This document shows positions 1 through 8,565 of a stretch of 64,000 nt of DNA, in pieces (the stretch's first letter is position 1; the number at the start of each line of letters is the position of its first letter). A program made the position numbers and the translations under genes. Location of the stretch: NCBI RefSeq assembly GCF_019645835.1, contig NZ_CP080998.1, positions 2,728,001-2,792,000 on the forward strand, given 5' to 3'. The notes under the pieces were generated by a model that saw only the letters and a program-made list of their open reading frames with translations, was not told the origin of the DNA and searched no databases. The stretch comes from Mycolicibacterium holsaticum DSM 44478 = JCM 12374. GTDB lineage: Bacteria; Actinomycetota; Actinomycetes; Mycobacteriales; Mycobacteriaceae.

Positions 1-1042
1 CATAGGCGTCGAGTCCGACGGCGTGCAGTGAGAACGCGGCGATCGCGATCGCGACGATGTGCCACAGGTACAGCGTCATCGCTCCCCCGTTGCCGACGGC
101 CACCACGTACCAGACGCGTGGCCGCTGTGCCCACCGCTGGATCGCGCCGGCCGCGGCGACGAATGCGCATGACATCCAGGTGCAGTGCAGGGCGAGCAGC
201 AGGGTGGGCGGTGAAACGTTGGACAACTGCTCGGATCCGGTGACGACGAGTGACACCTCGTAGGGGCCGACCGTCGCCAGCGTGATCTGTGCGGCGAGCG
301 CACCGACCGCAACCCCGAGCGCCGTCCGGCGGCCGATCAGCTTGCGCGCGTACGCGACGCCGATGACGACGGGAATGAGCCAGACGACGACGAAGTTGGC
401 GACACCGGCCATGGCGGTGCCGGTCGCGATACGGATCGCGTCATTCAGCCCGGCCACAGCGACGAGACCGGCCACGACGACGGCGGTGACGCGGCCGCTG
501 TCGAGGCGGGTCAGCAGCGGGACGAACGCGAGCACGACGAGGTAGACGCCGAGGAACCACAGCAGCGCGACGGATTCGCGGCCGAGATCGGCGGCCGATT
601 CCGTGCCGAGGGTCAGCCGTACGGCGAATAGGGCTGCCGACCATACCGCGAGGTACCAGAACACCGGCCGGCACAGCCGTTGCGCACGGGTGAACAGCCA
701 CGCTCCCCAGGCCCGGCCGGTGTGCCAGCTGTAAGCTCCCGCGGCGCCGCCGGCCAGAAAGAACAGCGGCATGACCTGCACCACCCAGGTGACCGGGGCC
801 AGCGCCGGGATCTCACCGAGGATGTTGCCGATCCGGACACCAGCGCTGTCGATGGTGGCCAGCAACAGTGCGCAGTGCCCGAAGATCACGACGACGAGCG
901 CGCCCAACCGGGCGACGTCGATGGCACGGTCCCGATCCGGCGGGGTGTCGGCGGCGAACTTGTCGACGCGCGACAGGGGCCGGGACAGAGGCGGGGTCAG
1001 CGGCATGGGTTCAGCATGCCCGGACACACGGATGGCGGTCAT
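1..1042 (-). CDS. Acyltransferase 3 family membrane protein, 3' end cut by window
   Basis: An open frame of 347 codons from an ATG at 1042 runs off the left edge without a stop. The product is strongly hydrophobic, with about nine predicted membrane segments. Its start resembles the acyltransferase-3 (OafA/WecH-like) family: an Asp42-x-x-Arg45 pair, then a helix ending in FGHC, where His56 matches the essential His of the family. Members transfer acyl groups such as acetyl onto cell-surface sugars or lipids; the substrate here cannot be told. No clear Shine-Dalgarno precedes the ATG, and a 10-bp palindrome (GTAGTACTAC, 1045-1054) abuts it. A second ATG lies 12 codons in. The family assignment is fairly sure, the function is not. 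Confidence 0.8.
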   Translation of the reverse strand, partial: MTAIRVSGHAEPMPLTPPLSRPLSRVDKFAADTPPDRDRAIDVARLGALVVVIFGHCALLLATIDSAGVRIGNILGEIPALAPVTWVVQVMPLFFLAGGAAGAYSWHTGRAWGAWLFTRAQRLCRPVFWYLAVWSAALFAVRLTLGTESAADLGRESVALLWFLGVYLVVLAFVPLLTRLDSGRVTAVVVAGLVAVAGLNDAIRIATGTAMAGVANFVVVWLIPVVIGVAYARKLIGRRTALGVAVGALAAQITLATVGPYEVSLVVTGSEQLSNVSPPTLLLALHCTWMSCAFVAAAGAIQRWAQRPRVWYVVAVGNGGAMTLYLWHIVAIAIAAFSLHAVGLDAY

Positions 1043-1084
1043 GAGTAGTACTACGCGTCGCCGCCGAACAACAGAAACAAGCGG

Positions 1085-1158
1085 TCGGGCTGACAGGATT
1101 TGAACCTGCGACCACTTGACCCCCAGTCAAGTGCGCTACCAAACTGCGCCACAGCCCG
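1085..1158 (-). tRNA. proT: tRNA-Pro (anticodon GGG)
   Basis: Read on the minus strand this folds into a full cloverleaf. The acceptor arms CGGGCTG and CAGCCCG pair perfectly and are followed by discriminator A. The anticodon stem CTTGA/TCAAG closes the loop CTGGGGG, giving anticodon GGG, and the T-loop is GGTTCAAATCC. Like most actinobacterial tRNA genes it does not encode CCA. The gene symbol follows M. tuberculosis usage. Confidence 0.96.
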
Positions 1159-1193
1159 CGGTGCTGCCGGGATCGCCGGCAGCGGTCGAAATC

Positions 1194-2147
1194 CTACCGC
1201 AGGGTGGTGGGCTCTCCCCAACCCGCCTTCGCCGTCGTCGCGGGCTCCCCGACCACTTCCGGCGTCTGCTCCTCGGGCACGAACCGCGGGGCGCGCGAAG
1301 TCCGCCACGCGACCACCAGCAGCGTCGCCCACGCCACGGTGATCGTCACGTAGACACCCGTCGACCACGGCCATTCGATGCCGAAGTAGTGCACCAATTT
1401 CTGGCTGTTGGTCAACACGATCACGCCGCCGACCGCTGTGCCCAGCAGCGCGGGGCTGATCCGGCTGACCAGCCAGGCTGCGAACGGCGCCGCGACCACC
1501 CCGCCGATCGCCAGGCCGGCCACGATCGGCAGGTTCGAGACGAACTCGTCACGCAGACCGATGACGAAACCCACCGACGCCGCCGCGGCCACCAGGAACT
1601 CCGATGCGCTTACCGAGCCGATCACCGTGCGCGGCGCGGTCTTGCCCCGCGACAGCAGCGTGCTCGTGGTCACTGGTCCCCATCCGCCGCCACCGGACGC
1701 GTCGATGAACCCACCGAACAGCCCCAACGGGCTGAGGAACCGAGCCCGATGCGGCGTCTCCCCGTGCCGCATCACCGGCGGGTTGCGCAACGAGAACCGC
1801 AGCAGCACATAGGCACCGATCGCCACCAGAATTCCCGCCATCAACGGCGCTGCCCGCTCGGTCGACAAGGACGACAACACTGTCGCTCCGGCGAACGCCC
1901 CCACCGCGCCGGGCACCCCGAGTTTCAGCACGATCGACCAGTCGATGTTCTTGAACCGCCAGTGCGAGAGCCCCGACGCCAACGTGGTGCCCACCTCGGC
2001 AAGGTGCACCGCGGCGCTGGCCTGCGCGGCCCCGACACCGCTCAACACCAGAAGCGTGGAGGCAGTGACGCCGAACGCCATGCCCAGTGCACCGTCGACC
2101 AACTGCGCGCCGACGCCTACGAGGGCGAAGATCAGAAGCGAACGCAT
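1194..2147 (-). CDS. TSUP (TauE/SafE) family membrane exporter, first copy
   Basis: A 317-residue integral membrane protein with about eight hydrophobic segments arranged as two half-repeats, typical of the TSUP family. Each half begins with a Gly-rich helix (GVGAQLVDGALGMAFG near the N-terminus; GLFGGFIDASGGGGWG near residue 140). Family members export sulfite, sulfoacetate or related organosulfur anions, or move other small anions. It ends in a polar cytoplasmic tail of about 40 residues. The ATG start has no obvious Shine-Dalgarno. It lies 68 nt downstream of a mini-gene with a Cys-Cys pair, and a second, shorter TSUP gene lies upstream of that. Sulfur-anion export is inferred from the family only. 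Confidence 0.85.
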   Translation of the reverse strand: MRSLLIFALVGVGAQLVDGALGMAFGVTASTLLVLSGVGAAQASAAVHLAEVGTTLASGLSHWRFKNIDWSIVLKLGVPGAVGAFAGATVLSSLSTERAAPLMAGILVAIGAYVLLRFSLRNPPVMRHGETPHRARFLSPLGLFGGFIDASGGGGWGPVTTSTLLSRGKTAPRTVIGSVSASEFLVAAAASVGFVIGLRDEFVSNLPIVAGLAIGGVVAAPFAAWLVSRISPALLGTAVGGVIVLTNSQKLVHYFGIEWPWSTGVYVTITVAWATLLVVAWRTSRAPRFVPEEQTPEVVGEPATTAKAGWGEPTTLR

Positions 2148-2171
2148 AGGTTCGGCAGCTTTCGACTAGGA

Positions 2172-2192
2172 GGTCACAGGCAAGACGTGACC
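2172..2192 (-). promoter_or_regulatory. Hairpin between mini-gene and TSUP exporter
   Basis: On the minus strand GGTCAC and GTGACC form a 6-bp stem around a 9-nt loop, in the 68-nt gap between the mini-gene stop and the exporter ATG. A CCTCCT stretch follows the stem. There is no U-tract, so it is not a classical terminator; if functional it would act on translation or on Rho-dependent termination. Weak evidence. Confidence 0.35.
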
Positions 2193-2214
2193 GGACGGAC
2201 TCGTGGGGCGCGGG

Positions 2215-2325
2215 TCAGTTGCGCGCGCAACACCACTCGTCGAAAGCCATCAGCCGACGTGACGGCCAGAACGGCTCCAGCGCGCAGAGGGCCGACGGTG
2301 AAATGCGGAACTCGCGTTCAGCCAC
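2215..2325 (-). CDS. 36-residue mini-protein with C-terminal Cys-Cys, possible leader peptide
   Basis: A GTG start at 2325 is preceded 7 nt upstream by GAGGAA. It opens a 36-codon frame that ends FDEWCCARN-stop, with a third Cys at residue 14. It sits between two TSUP exporter genes on the same strand, 46 nt after one and 68 nt before the other. Mycobacteria are known to use short cysteine-rich upstream reading frames as cysteine-responsive attenuators of sulfur operons. The tandem Cys codons close to the stop, next to a putative sulfur-anion exporter, fit that idea, but two Cys codons are fewer than in the described polycysteine leaders and this start has a ribosome-binding site instead of being leaderless. 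It could also be a stable small protein. No homologue is recognised. Confidence 0.5.
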   Translation of the reverse strand: MAEREFRISPSALCALEPFWPSRRLMAFDEWCCARN

Positions 2326-2371
2326 CTGTCTTCCTCTCGCATCGCGGATCCCCGCAGCTTACCCAAGACGT

Positions 2372-3154
2372 CTACACCGTCAGCAATCGGTACAGCCCGA
2401 TTGTTCCCACCACGACGATCACCGCCCGCAGCGCGTTGGGCGACAGCCGGCGCCCGTAATGCGCACCGAGGTACCCGCCGACCAGCGAGCCGGCCGCGAT
2501 CAACCCCGCCGCGGCCCAACTGATCCGGTCGAACGCGACGACGGTGTAGGCCGCCGCCGCGACGATGTTGACCACCAACGACAGCAGGTTCTTGGCCGCG
2601 TTCATCCGCTGCATGTCTTCGGGCAGCAGTACGCCCATCGCGGCGATCAGCATGATGCCCTGCGCGGCGGTGAAGTAGCCGCCGTAGACGCCGATCGCGA
2701 ACGTCGCCGCCACCAGCGCCACCATCCGCCCGGCGGACACGTAGTCGGCGTCTCGCCCGCTCGCCTCGGCCCGCCGTCGCGCATAGGCCTGAATCCGCGG
2801 ACCCACCACCACCAGCGCCAGCGCCGCCACCAGCAGCACCGGCACCACCTGCTCGAACACCGTCTCCGGCAGGTGCAGCAGCAGCCACGCGCCGAACCCC
2901 GCACCCACGAACGAGGCCGGCAGCTGCCACGCCAGCCGTCGCCACTGGCCGCGCAGTTCGCGCCGATACCCCCAGGTGCCCGAAACGCTGCCTGCGACCA
3001 AACCGACGGCGTTCGACATGGTCGCCGTCACCGGCGGATAGCCCAACGTCACCAGGGTGGGGAACGTGATCAACGTGCCCGAGCCGACCAGCGCGTTGAT
3101 CGCACCGGCGCCGACGCCGGCCAACGCGATCAAGATCATGTCGACGACGGGCAC
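2372..3154 (-). CDS. TSUP (TauE/SafE) family membrane exporter, second copy
   Basis: A 260-residue membrane protein with about eight hydrophobic segments in two halves. The conserved Gly/Asn-rich helix ends appear as GAGAINALVGSGTLITFP near residue 16 and GVYGGYFTAAQGIMLI near residue 155, followed by MNAAKN. This is the standard short form of the TSUP (sulfite exporter TauE/SafE) family. It starts with GTG at 3154; an ATG five codons later is an alternative. It is 73 nt downstream of der, from which it is separated by a long inverted repeat, so it is probably transcribed on its own or with the following mini-gene and first TSUP copy. The transported anion is unknown. Confidence 0.87.
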   Translation of the reverse strand: MPVVDMILIALAGVGAGAINALVGSGTLITFPTLVTLGYPPVTATMSNAVGLVAGSVSGTWGYRRELRGQWRRLAWQLPASFVGAGFGAWLLLHLPETVFEQVVPVLLVAALALVVVGPRIQAYARRRAEASGRDADYVSAGRMVALVAATFAIGVYGGYFTAAQGIMLIAAMGVLLPEDMQRMNAAKNLLSLVVNIVAAAAYTVVAFDRISWAAAGLIAAGSLVGGYLGAHYGRRLSPNALRAVIVVVGTIGLYRLLTV

Positions 3155-3173
3155 TGCGTCACCCTAATCCGCA

Positions 3174-3226
3174 GCGATTTGTGGAGCCGCAGCCGCGGTG
3201 AGCGCGGTTAGAACTCCACAAATCGC
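3174..3226. repeat. Perfect 13-bp inverted repeat after der
   Basis: GCGATTTGTGGAG (3174-3186) and its exact reverse complement (3214-3226) flank 27 nt and lie directly after the der stop codon. RNA from the minus strand could form a 13-bp stem, but no U-run follows. Possible roles are 3'-end stabilisation or termination of the der operon, a protein-binding site, or a dispersed repeat. Only the repeat itself is certain. Confidence 0.75.
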
Positions 3227-3227
3227 A

Positions 3228-4634
3228 TCAGCGGGAGCGGGCGCCGCGCTTTTCCCGCACCCGCACATTGATGCGGATCGGGCTGCCCTCGAACCCGAAC
3301 GTCTCGCGCAGCCGCCGCTCGAGGAATCGCCGGTAGCCCGCCTCGAGGAATCCGGTGGTGAACAACACGAACGTCGGCGGACGCGCGGCGGCCTGGGTGG
3401 CGAACAGGATGCGGGGCTGCTTACCGCCGCGCACCGGCGGCGGGTGCGCCGCGACGACTTCCTTGACGAACGTGTTCAGCCGCCCCGTCGACACCCGGGT
3501 GTCCCAGGACTCCAGCGACTGTTCCAGCGCGGGCACCAGCTTCTGCACCGCCCGACCGGTCTTGGCCGAGATGTTGACGCGCGGCGCCCATTGCAGCTGT
3601 GCCAACTCGCGGTCGATCTCGCGGTCCAGCAGGTAGCGACGGTCATCGTCGACCAAGTCCCACTTGTTGAACGCCAGCACCAGCGCCCGGCCGGCCTCGA
3701 TCACCATCGACAGCACCCGCTGGTCCTGCTCGGTCAACGGCTGCGACGCGTCGATCAACACGATGACCACCTCGGCGGCGTCGATCGCGCCGTGCGTGCG
3801 CACCGAGGCGTAGAACTCGTGCCCGCTGGCCTGACCGACCTTGCGCCGCAGCCCCGCGGTGTCGATGAACCGCCACAGCTTGCCGTCCATCTCGATCAGC
3901 GAGTCGACGGGGTCCACCGTCGTTCCGGCGACGTCGTGAACCACCGACCGCTCGTCGCCGGCAAGCCGGTTCAGCAGCGAGCTCTTGCCGACGTTCGGCT
4001 TGCCCACCAACGCGACTCGGCGCGGCCCTCCCCCGCCCGAGGCCAGCTCGGACACCGCGGGCAGCGCGTCGATGACGTTGTCCAGCAGATCGGCCACGCC
4101 GCGGCCGTGCATCGCGCTGATCAGGTTTGGTTCGCCGAGACCCAGCGACCACAACTCCGCGGCGTCGGCTTCCCCGCGCTCGCTGTCAACCTTGTTGGCC
4201 GCCAGGAAAACCGGCTTGCCCGAGCGCTGCAACAACCGGGCCGCCGCCTCGTCGGCCGTCGTCGCACCAACCACGGCGTCGACCACGAAGATGATCGCGT
4301 CGGCGGTGCGCATCGCCACCGCCGCCTGTTCGGCCACCAACTGCTGCAAACCCTTGGCGTCGGGTTCCCAACCGCCGGTGTCCTGCACCACAAACCGCCG
4401 ACCCGACCAGACCGCGTCGTAGGACACCCGGTCGCGGGTCACGCCGGGCACGTCCTGCACCACCGCCTGGCGCCGGCCCAGGATCCGGTTCACCAACGTC
4501 GACTTGCCGACGTTGGGGCGGCCGACGACCGCGACCACCGGCGGTGCCGCCGCGGCCTCCTCGATCGCCTCGGACACGTCGGCGGCGCTGACCTGCCAGT
4601 CGCTTTCGTCGGTCCACGTGCCGTCGTCGGTCAT
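3228..4634 (-). CDS. der: Ribosome-assembly GTPase Der (EngA)
   Basis: A 468-residue protein with two tandem GTPase domains, the hallmark of Der. The first P-loop GRPNVGKS is at residues 38-45, with DTGG (G3) and NKVD (G4) downstream. The second P-loop GKPNVGKS is near residue 211, with DTAG and NKWD following. A C-terminal KH-like domain ends in a basic tail. Der binds the 50S subunit during late assembly. The acidic N-terminal extension of about 30 residues is typical of mycobacterial forms. Its ATG overlaps the cmk stop by 4 nt, and it is the last gene of the parA-scpAB-rluB-cmk-der operon. It corresponds to Rv1713. Confidence 0.97.
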   Translation of the reverse strand: MTDDGTWTDESDWQVSAADVSEAIEEAAAAPPVVAVVGRPNVGKSTLVNRILGRRQAVVQDVPGVTRDRVSYDAVWSGRRFVVQDTGGWEPDAKGLQQLVAEQAAVAMRTADAIIFVVDAVVGATTADEAAARLLQRSGKPVFLAANKVDSERGEADAAELWSLGLGEPNLISAMHGRGVADLLDNVIDALPAVSELASGGGGPRRVALVGKPNVGKSSLLNRLAGDERSVVHDVAGTTVDPVDSLIEMDGKLWRFIDTAGLRRKVGQASGHEFYASVRTHGAIDAAEVVIVLIDASQPLTEQDQRVLSMVIEAGRALVLAFNKWDLVDDDRRYLLDREIDRELAQLQWAPRVNISAKTGRAVQKLVPALEQSLESWDTRVSTGRLNTFVKEVVAAHPPPVRGGKQPRILFATQAAARPPTFVLFTTGFLEAGYRRFLERRLRETFGFEGSPIRINVRVREKRGARSR

Positions 4635-5317
4635 TGGGTCGCCCCCGCCCGGTCCCGAACCAGCTGCAACAGCTGCGCGACGGCCTCGGACGCCGACATG
4701 TCGCTGGTGTCGACCACCACAGCGTCGTCGGCGGCCTGCAACGGCGACACCGGGCGGGTGGAGTCCAAGTGGTCGCGGCGCTGCACATCGGCCAGCACCG
4801 ACTCGTAGTCGTCGGCTCTTCCGGCGGCCACGTTCTGTGCGTTGCGCCGCCGGGCGCGCTCCTGTGCCGAGGCGGTCAGGAAAATCTTCACGTCGGCATC
4901 GGGCAGCACCACGGTGCCGATGTCGCGACCCTCCACCACGACGCTGCCGGGGCCCGACGCCAGTTCTCGTTGCAGCCCGACGAGCCGGGCCCGCACCGCG
5001 GGCACCGCCGACACCGCCGAGACCGCCTTGGTCACCGCGTCACCGCGGATCTCGGCCGAAACGTCTTCTGCATCAAGGTATGCCTTGTCCTCGTCGGGGC
5101 TGTATCCGACCGACAGCGGCACATCCCGCGCGGCCACCTCGATGGCCGGCGTGTCATGCAGGTCCACCCCTGCGCGCACCACGGCCAGCGTCACGATCCG
5201 GTACATCGCCCCGGTGTCGAGATAGCGTGCGTCCAGCGCACGCGCCAAACCCCTTGACACCGTGGACTTTCCGGTCCCCGCAGGGCCGTCGACGGCGACC
5301 ACGAGCGGCCGGCTCAC
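4631..5317 (-). CDS. cmk: Cytidylate kinase
   Basis: A 228-residue P-loop kinase that phosphorylates CMP and dCMP. The nucleotide-binding loop GPAGTGKST lies at about residues 11-19. The sequence [10 protein letters not shown] follows, and [15 protein letters not shown] with KIFLTAS is the conserved CMP-binding and lid region. The start is GTG, overlapping the rluB stop as GTGA, and the gene overlaps der by 4 nt, so the three are translationally coupled. Length and motifs match the bacterial Cmk family (Rv1712). Confidence 0.97.
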   Translation of the reverse strand: MSRPLVVAVDGPAGTGKSTVSRGLARALDARYLDTGAMYRIVTLAVVRAGVDLHDTPAIEVAARDVPLSVGYSPDEDKAYLDAEDVSAEIRGDAVTKAVSAVSAVPAVRARLVGLQRELASGPGSVVVEGRDIGTVVLPDADVKIFLTASAQERARRRNAQNVAAGRADDYESVLADVQRRDHLDSTRPVSPLQAADDAVVVDTSDMSASEAVAQLLQLVRDRAGATQ

Positions 5318-6057
5318 AGTCCGACCGCCTTGTACAGCTCGCCGAGTTCCTTCTGCGTGAGCACCCGGATGCTGCCGGGCCGCTGGTCGCCCAGCGACAC
5401 CGAGCCGATGTCGGTGCGCACCAGTTCCTGCACCGGATAGCCGACCGCGGCCAGCAGTCGACGCACGATCCGCTTGCGTCCCTCGTGCAGCGTCAGCCGC
5501 ACCAGCGTCTTGCCGGGCACCTTGTCGACGACGGCAAAATCGTCCACGCGCACGGGGCCGTCGTCGAGTTCGACACCGGAGCGCAGCTTTTTCCCCAACC
5601 CGCGCGGCACCGTGCCCAGCACGGTCGCCAGATACGTCTTGGGCACCTCGTAGGAGGGATGCATCAACCGGTGCGCCAGCTCACCCTCGTTGGTCAGCAA
5701 CATCAACCCTTCGGTATCGGCGTCGAGTCGCCCGACGTGAAAGAGCTTCTTGTTGCCCCGCACCCGGTGCGCGACCAGATCGCCGACGCACGGCCGGCCC
5801 CGATCGTCAGACATCGTCGAGTGCATGCCCTTGGGTTTGTTGATCGCCAAGTGCACCAGCGTGTCATCCAGCGTCACCTTCGCGCCGTCGACGCGGATCA
5901 CCGACACGTCCGGGTCGACCCGCGTGCCCAACTCGGTGACCACCTGCCCGTCCACCTCGACCCGACCGTCGATGATCATCTTCTCGGCGACGCGACGTGA
6001 AGCAATTCCGGCCTGGGACAACACTTTCTGCAGCCGCACGCCGTCGGGTTCAGCCAT
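5314..6057 (-). CDS. rluB: 23S rRNA pseudouridine synthase, RluB/RsuA family
   Basis: A 247-residue protein. An S4 RNA-binding domain (about residues 6-60: [15 protein letters not shown]) precedes the RsuA/RluB catalytic domain. The catalytic Asp lies in [17 protein letters not shown], and [12 protein letters not shown] is the conserved C-terminal motif. The family isomerises a uridine in 23S rRNA, typically in helix 89. I place the start at the ATG at 6057, which overlaps the scpB stop by 8 nt (ATGGCTGA); an in-frame ATG 21 nt upstream is less likely because it lies deeper inside scpB. It corresponds to Rv1711. Confidence 0.94.
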   Translation of the reverse strand: MAEPDGVRLQKVLSQAGIASRRVAEKMIIDGRVEVDGQVVTELGTRVDPDVSVIRVDGAKVTLDDTLVHLAINKPKGMHSTMSDDRGRPCVGDLVAHRVRGNKKLFHVGRLDADTEGLMLLTNEGELAHRLMHPSYEVPKTYLATVLGTVPRGLGKKLRSGVELDDGPVRVDDFAVVDKVPGKTLVRLTLHEGRKRIVRRLLAAVGYPVQELVRTDIGSVSLGDQRPGSIRVLTQKELGELYKAVGL

Positions 6058-6760
6058 CCGAATCCTGGTCCACATCAATAGGCATCGGCTGCTCGGGCGA
6101 GGGCGCCCCGTTGAGCTTCCGGAAACGCGGCTCGTCGTGCAGTGATTCGCTCAGGTCGTCGATCACGTCGACGTCGGGAAGCAGCGGCGCGATGTCGGGC
6201 AGATCGGCCAGCGACGTCAGGCCCAGCCGCTCCAGGAACAACTCGGTGGTGGCGAAGGTCACCGCGCCGGAGTCCGGATCGTTGCCGGCTTCGGTGATCA
6301 GCCCGCGCGCCACCAGGGTGCGGATCACCGCGTCGACGTTGACGCCGCGCACCGCGCTGACCCGCGCCCGGGTCACCGGCTGCCGGTAGGCGATGACCGC
6401 CAGCGTCTCCAGCGCGGCCCGGGTCAGCTTCGAGCGCGCCCCGTCGAGCAACAGCCGTTCGACGTAGGGCGCATAGCGGGCCCGGGTGTACATCCGCCAT
6501 CCGCCGCCGGCCTCGCGCAGGTCGATGCCGCTGTCGCGGGCGGTGAGCTGCACGGCCATCGACTGCAGCTTTTCGGCCACCCGGTGGGCGGGCTGTTCGG
6601 TCGCCACGGCGAGCTGCTCGACGGTCACCGGGGTGTCGACCACCAACAACAGTGCCTCCAGCGCCGCGCCGAGTTCGGAATCCTCCAACTCGGGCGCGGT
6701 CGCGACGTCGATGCCGAGGTCGGCATCGATCACGAGGTCGGCGTGGTGATCGTCAGTCAT
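6050..6760 (-). CDS. scpB: Segregation and condensation protein B (ScpB)
   Basis: A 236-residue partner of ScpA in the SMC-ScpAB condensin. The two predicted winged-helix domains lie at about residues 30-110 and 115-190. The second contains the conserved run TLAVIAYRQPVTRARVSAVR, followed by VRGLI-like and TELFLERLGL elements. N- and C-terminal acidic tails are present. The ATG overlaps the scpA end by 8 nt. It corresponds to Rv1710. ScpB dimers bind ScpA and regulate SMC ATPase activity on chromosomal DNA. Confidence 0.95.
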   Translation of the reverse strand: MTDDHHADLVIDADLGIDVATAPELEDSELGAALEALLLVVDTPVTVEQLAVATEQPAHRVAEKLQSMAVQLTARDSGIDLREAGGGWRMYTRARYAPYVERLLLDGARSKLTRAALETLAVIAYRQPVTRARVSAVRGVNVDAVIRTLVARGLITEAGNDPDSGAVTFATTELFLERLGLTSLADLPDIAPLLPDVDVIDDLSESLHDEPRFRKLNGAPSPEQPMPIDVDQDSDG

Positions 6761-7574
6761 AGTGGTCTACTTCCGCCGCGAGGTGCTGTTCGGTGGGGCG
6801 TTCCCCGGTCCACGAAATTTGGAGTACACCAAGCGGTTCTGGTTGTTCGAATGCTACTGCCCTCGCGCGGTACAGCTCGAGCAGCGCCAGGAACCGGCCG
6901 ACGATCTCGATCGGTGCCGCACAGTCGGCCACCAAATCGCGAAACGACGCCCACTGCCCCACCCCGCGGCTCTGCAGCAGCCCCATCAGGTTAGCGACCT
7001 GCTCGGGCACCGACACCGCCACCTGGTGCAGATGATCGGTGCCCACGCTGGGCACCGGCCGCGGCGTGAAGGCCGCCGCCGCGATCTGCGCGAAGCTGTC
7101 GGCGTCGACGCCGAGCATCACTTCGGGCAGCAGCTCCTGGTAGCGGTCCTCCAGTGCCACCGCGCGCGGGTAGCTGCGCAGCGCGGCGGCCTCGAGTTCG
7201 GCGAACATCTCCGCGACGTGTTTGAACGCCCGGTACTGCAGCAGCCGCGCGAACAGCAGGTCCCGCACCTCGAGGAGTTCGAGGTCCTCCTCGTCGTGGA
7301 CCTCACCGGCGGGCAGCAGCCGGGCGGCCTTCAGGTCGAGCAGGGTCGCGGCGACCACCAGGAACGCGGTGGTCTCGTCGAGGTCGAGCTGTCGGCCGAT
7401 GGCCTTGGTGTAGGCGATGAAGTCGTCGGTCACCTGATGCAGCGCGACCTCGGTGACGTCGAGGCGGTGGGCGAAGATCAGTTGCAGCAGCAGATCGAAG
7501 GGACCCTCGAAATTGCTCAGCCGGACCTGGAACCCCGCCTGTTCCGATTGGTCCGGTTGGGTCTGGGCGTTCAC
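6753..7574 (-). CDS. scpA: Segregation and condensation protein A (ScpA kleisin)
   Basis: A 273-residue kleisin subunit of the SMC complex. The N-terminal signature VRLSNFEGPFDLLLQLI is at about residues 18-34 and includes the SMC-neck binding helices. The central region is acidic (DEEDLELLEVRDLL), and the C-terminal winged helix includes FLALLELYRARAVAFEQPEPLG. The start is GTG at 7574, overlapping the parA stop by 4 nt. Co-transcription of parA and scpAB is conserved in mycobacteria (Rv1708-Rv1710) and ties this operon to chromosome organisation. Confidence 0.95.
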   Translation of the reverse strand: MNAQTQPDQSEQAGFQVRLSNFEGPFDLLLQLIFAHRLDVTEVALHQVTDDFIAYTKAIGRQLDLDETTAFLVVAATLLDLKAARLLPAGEVHDEEDLELLEVRDLLFARLLQYRAFKHVAEMFAELEAAALRSYPRAVALEDRYQELLPEVMLGVDADSFAQIAAAAFTPRPVPSVGTDHLHQVAVSVPEQVANLMGLLQSRGVGQWASFRDLVADCAAPIEIVGRFLALLELYRARAVAFEQPEPLGVLQISWTGERPTEQHLAAEVDHYD

Positions 7575-8425
7575 GCGCCAAACCGGTCGATGACTTCGCG
7601 AGCCAACGACCGATAGGCCACGGCACCAGTGGATTTCGGCGCCCAGGTGGTGATCGGCTCACCGGCCACACTTGTCTCCGGGAAACGCACCGTGCGGGTG
7701 ATCACGGTGTCGAACACCAGGTCGCCGAACCGCTCCACAACTCTGGCCATCACTTCGCGCGAGTTTACGGTGCGCGGGTCATACCGGGTGATGAGGATGC
7801 CGCTGATCGACAGCTTGGGGTTCAGCCGGTCGTGCACCTTCTCCACGGTGTCGGTCAGCAACGCCAGCCCGCGCAGCGAGAAGAATTCGCACTCGGTCGG
7901 GATGATCACCCCGTCGCTGCACGCCAGCCCGTTGACGGTGAGCAGGCCCAGCGACGGCTGGCAGTCGATCAGCACATAGTCGTAGCGGTCCAGCACCGGG
8001 TACAACGCGCGGGCCAGCGACTGCTCGCGGCCCACCTCGTTGACCAGCTGGATCTCGGCCGCCGACAGGTCGATGTTGCTGGGCACCAGGTCCATGCCCT
8101 TGACGCGGGTGTTGACGAGCACGTCGTCGATCGACACCCGCGGTTCGACGAGCAGGTTGTGCACGGTGTGCTCGAGTTCGTAGTGCGGCACCCCCAGCCC
8201 CGCCGACAGCGCGCCCTGCGGGTCCAGGTCCACCAGCAACACCCGGCGGCCGTACTCGGCAAGGGAAGCGCCAAGGTTGATGGTCGACGTGGTCTTGCCG
8301 ACGCCGCCCTTCTGGTTGCACATCGCGATGACCTTGGCCGGGCCGTGCACCGACTTGGGTTTGGGTTCGGGGACGGGTCGCGGCGGACGACCGGTCAGGC
8401 CCACCGCGGTTTCGTCGTCGCTCAT
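7571..8425 (-). CDS. ParA/Soj-family ATPase
   Basis: A 284-residue Walker-type ATPase with the deviant Walker A loop KGGVGKTT at residues 39-46. The switch regions follow as VLLVDLDPQGALSAGLG and YVLIDCQPSLGLLTVNGL, so it is a ParA/Soj-like protein, not a MinD with a membrane helix. The Pro/Lys-rich N-terminal 30 residues are an extension. It is the first gene of the overlapping scp operon and corresponds to Rv1708. It is not the oriC-linked parA, since no parB is adjacent. The cargo is unknown; a role with SMC-ScpAB is inferred from coupling. Confidence 0.9.
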   Translation of the reverse strand: MSDDETAVGLTGRPPRPVPEPKPKSVHGPAKVIAMCNQKGGVGKTTSTINLGASLAEYGRRVLLVDLDPQGALSAGLGVPHYELEHTVHNLLVEPRVSIDDVLVNTRVKGMDLVPSNIDLSAAEIQLVNEVGREQSLARALYPVLDRYDYVLIDCQPSLGLLTVNGLACSDGVIIPTECEFFSLRGLALLTDTVEKVHDRLNPKLSISGILITRYDPRTVNSREVMARVVERFGDLVFDTVITRTVRFPETSVAGEPITTWAPKSTGAVAYRSLAREVIDRFGA

Positions 8426-8494
8426 GCGCGACCACCGCTGGTCAGGCTCCGCACCCGCATGGCGAACATCCGGGCAAGTTTAACGGGACAAGCG

Positions 8495-8508
8495 TGCCTG
8501 GTCAGGCA
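8495..8508. promoter_or_regulatory. 14-bp palindrome in the parA/methyltransferase intergenic region
   Basis: TGCCTG-GT-CAGGCA is a perfect inverted repeat in the 140-nt region between the divergent parA and O-methyltransferase genes, 57 nt upstream of the latter. Position and symmetry suggest a repressor or activator site. The regulator is unknown. Confidence 0.4.
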
Positions 8509-8565
8509 GACCCGCTGGGCAACGTGCGGGCCGATCGGGCTGCGGGTGCCACATAGGGTGTCGCC

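Noticed and set aside
1085..1158. tRNA-Pro as an integration site for a mobile element
   Set aside because: No integrase, no direct repeat of the tRNA 3' end and no foreign genes were seen next to it.
1116..2459. 447-codon plus-strand open frame across the TSUP gene and tRNA
   Set aside because: Overlaps a tRNA and a membrane-protein gene on the other strand; Arg/His/Pro-rich translation typical of antisense GC frames.
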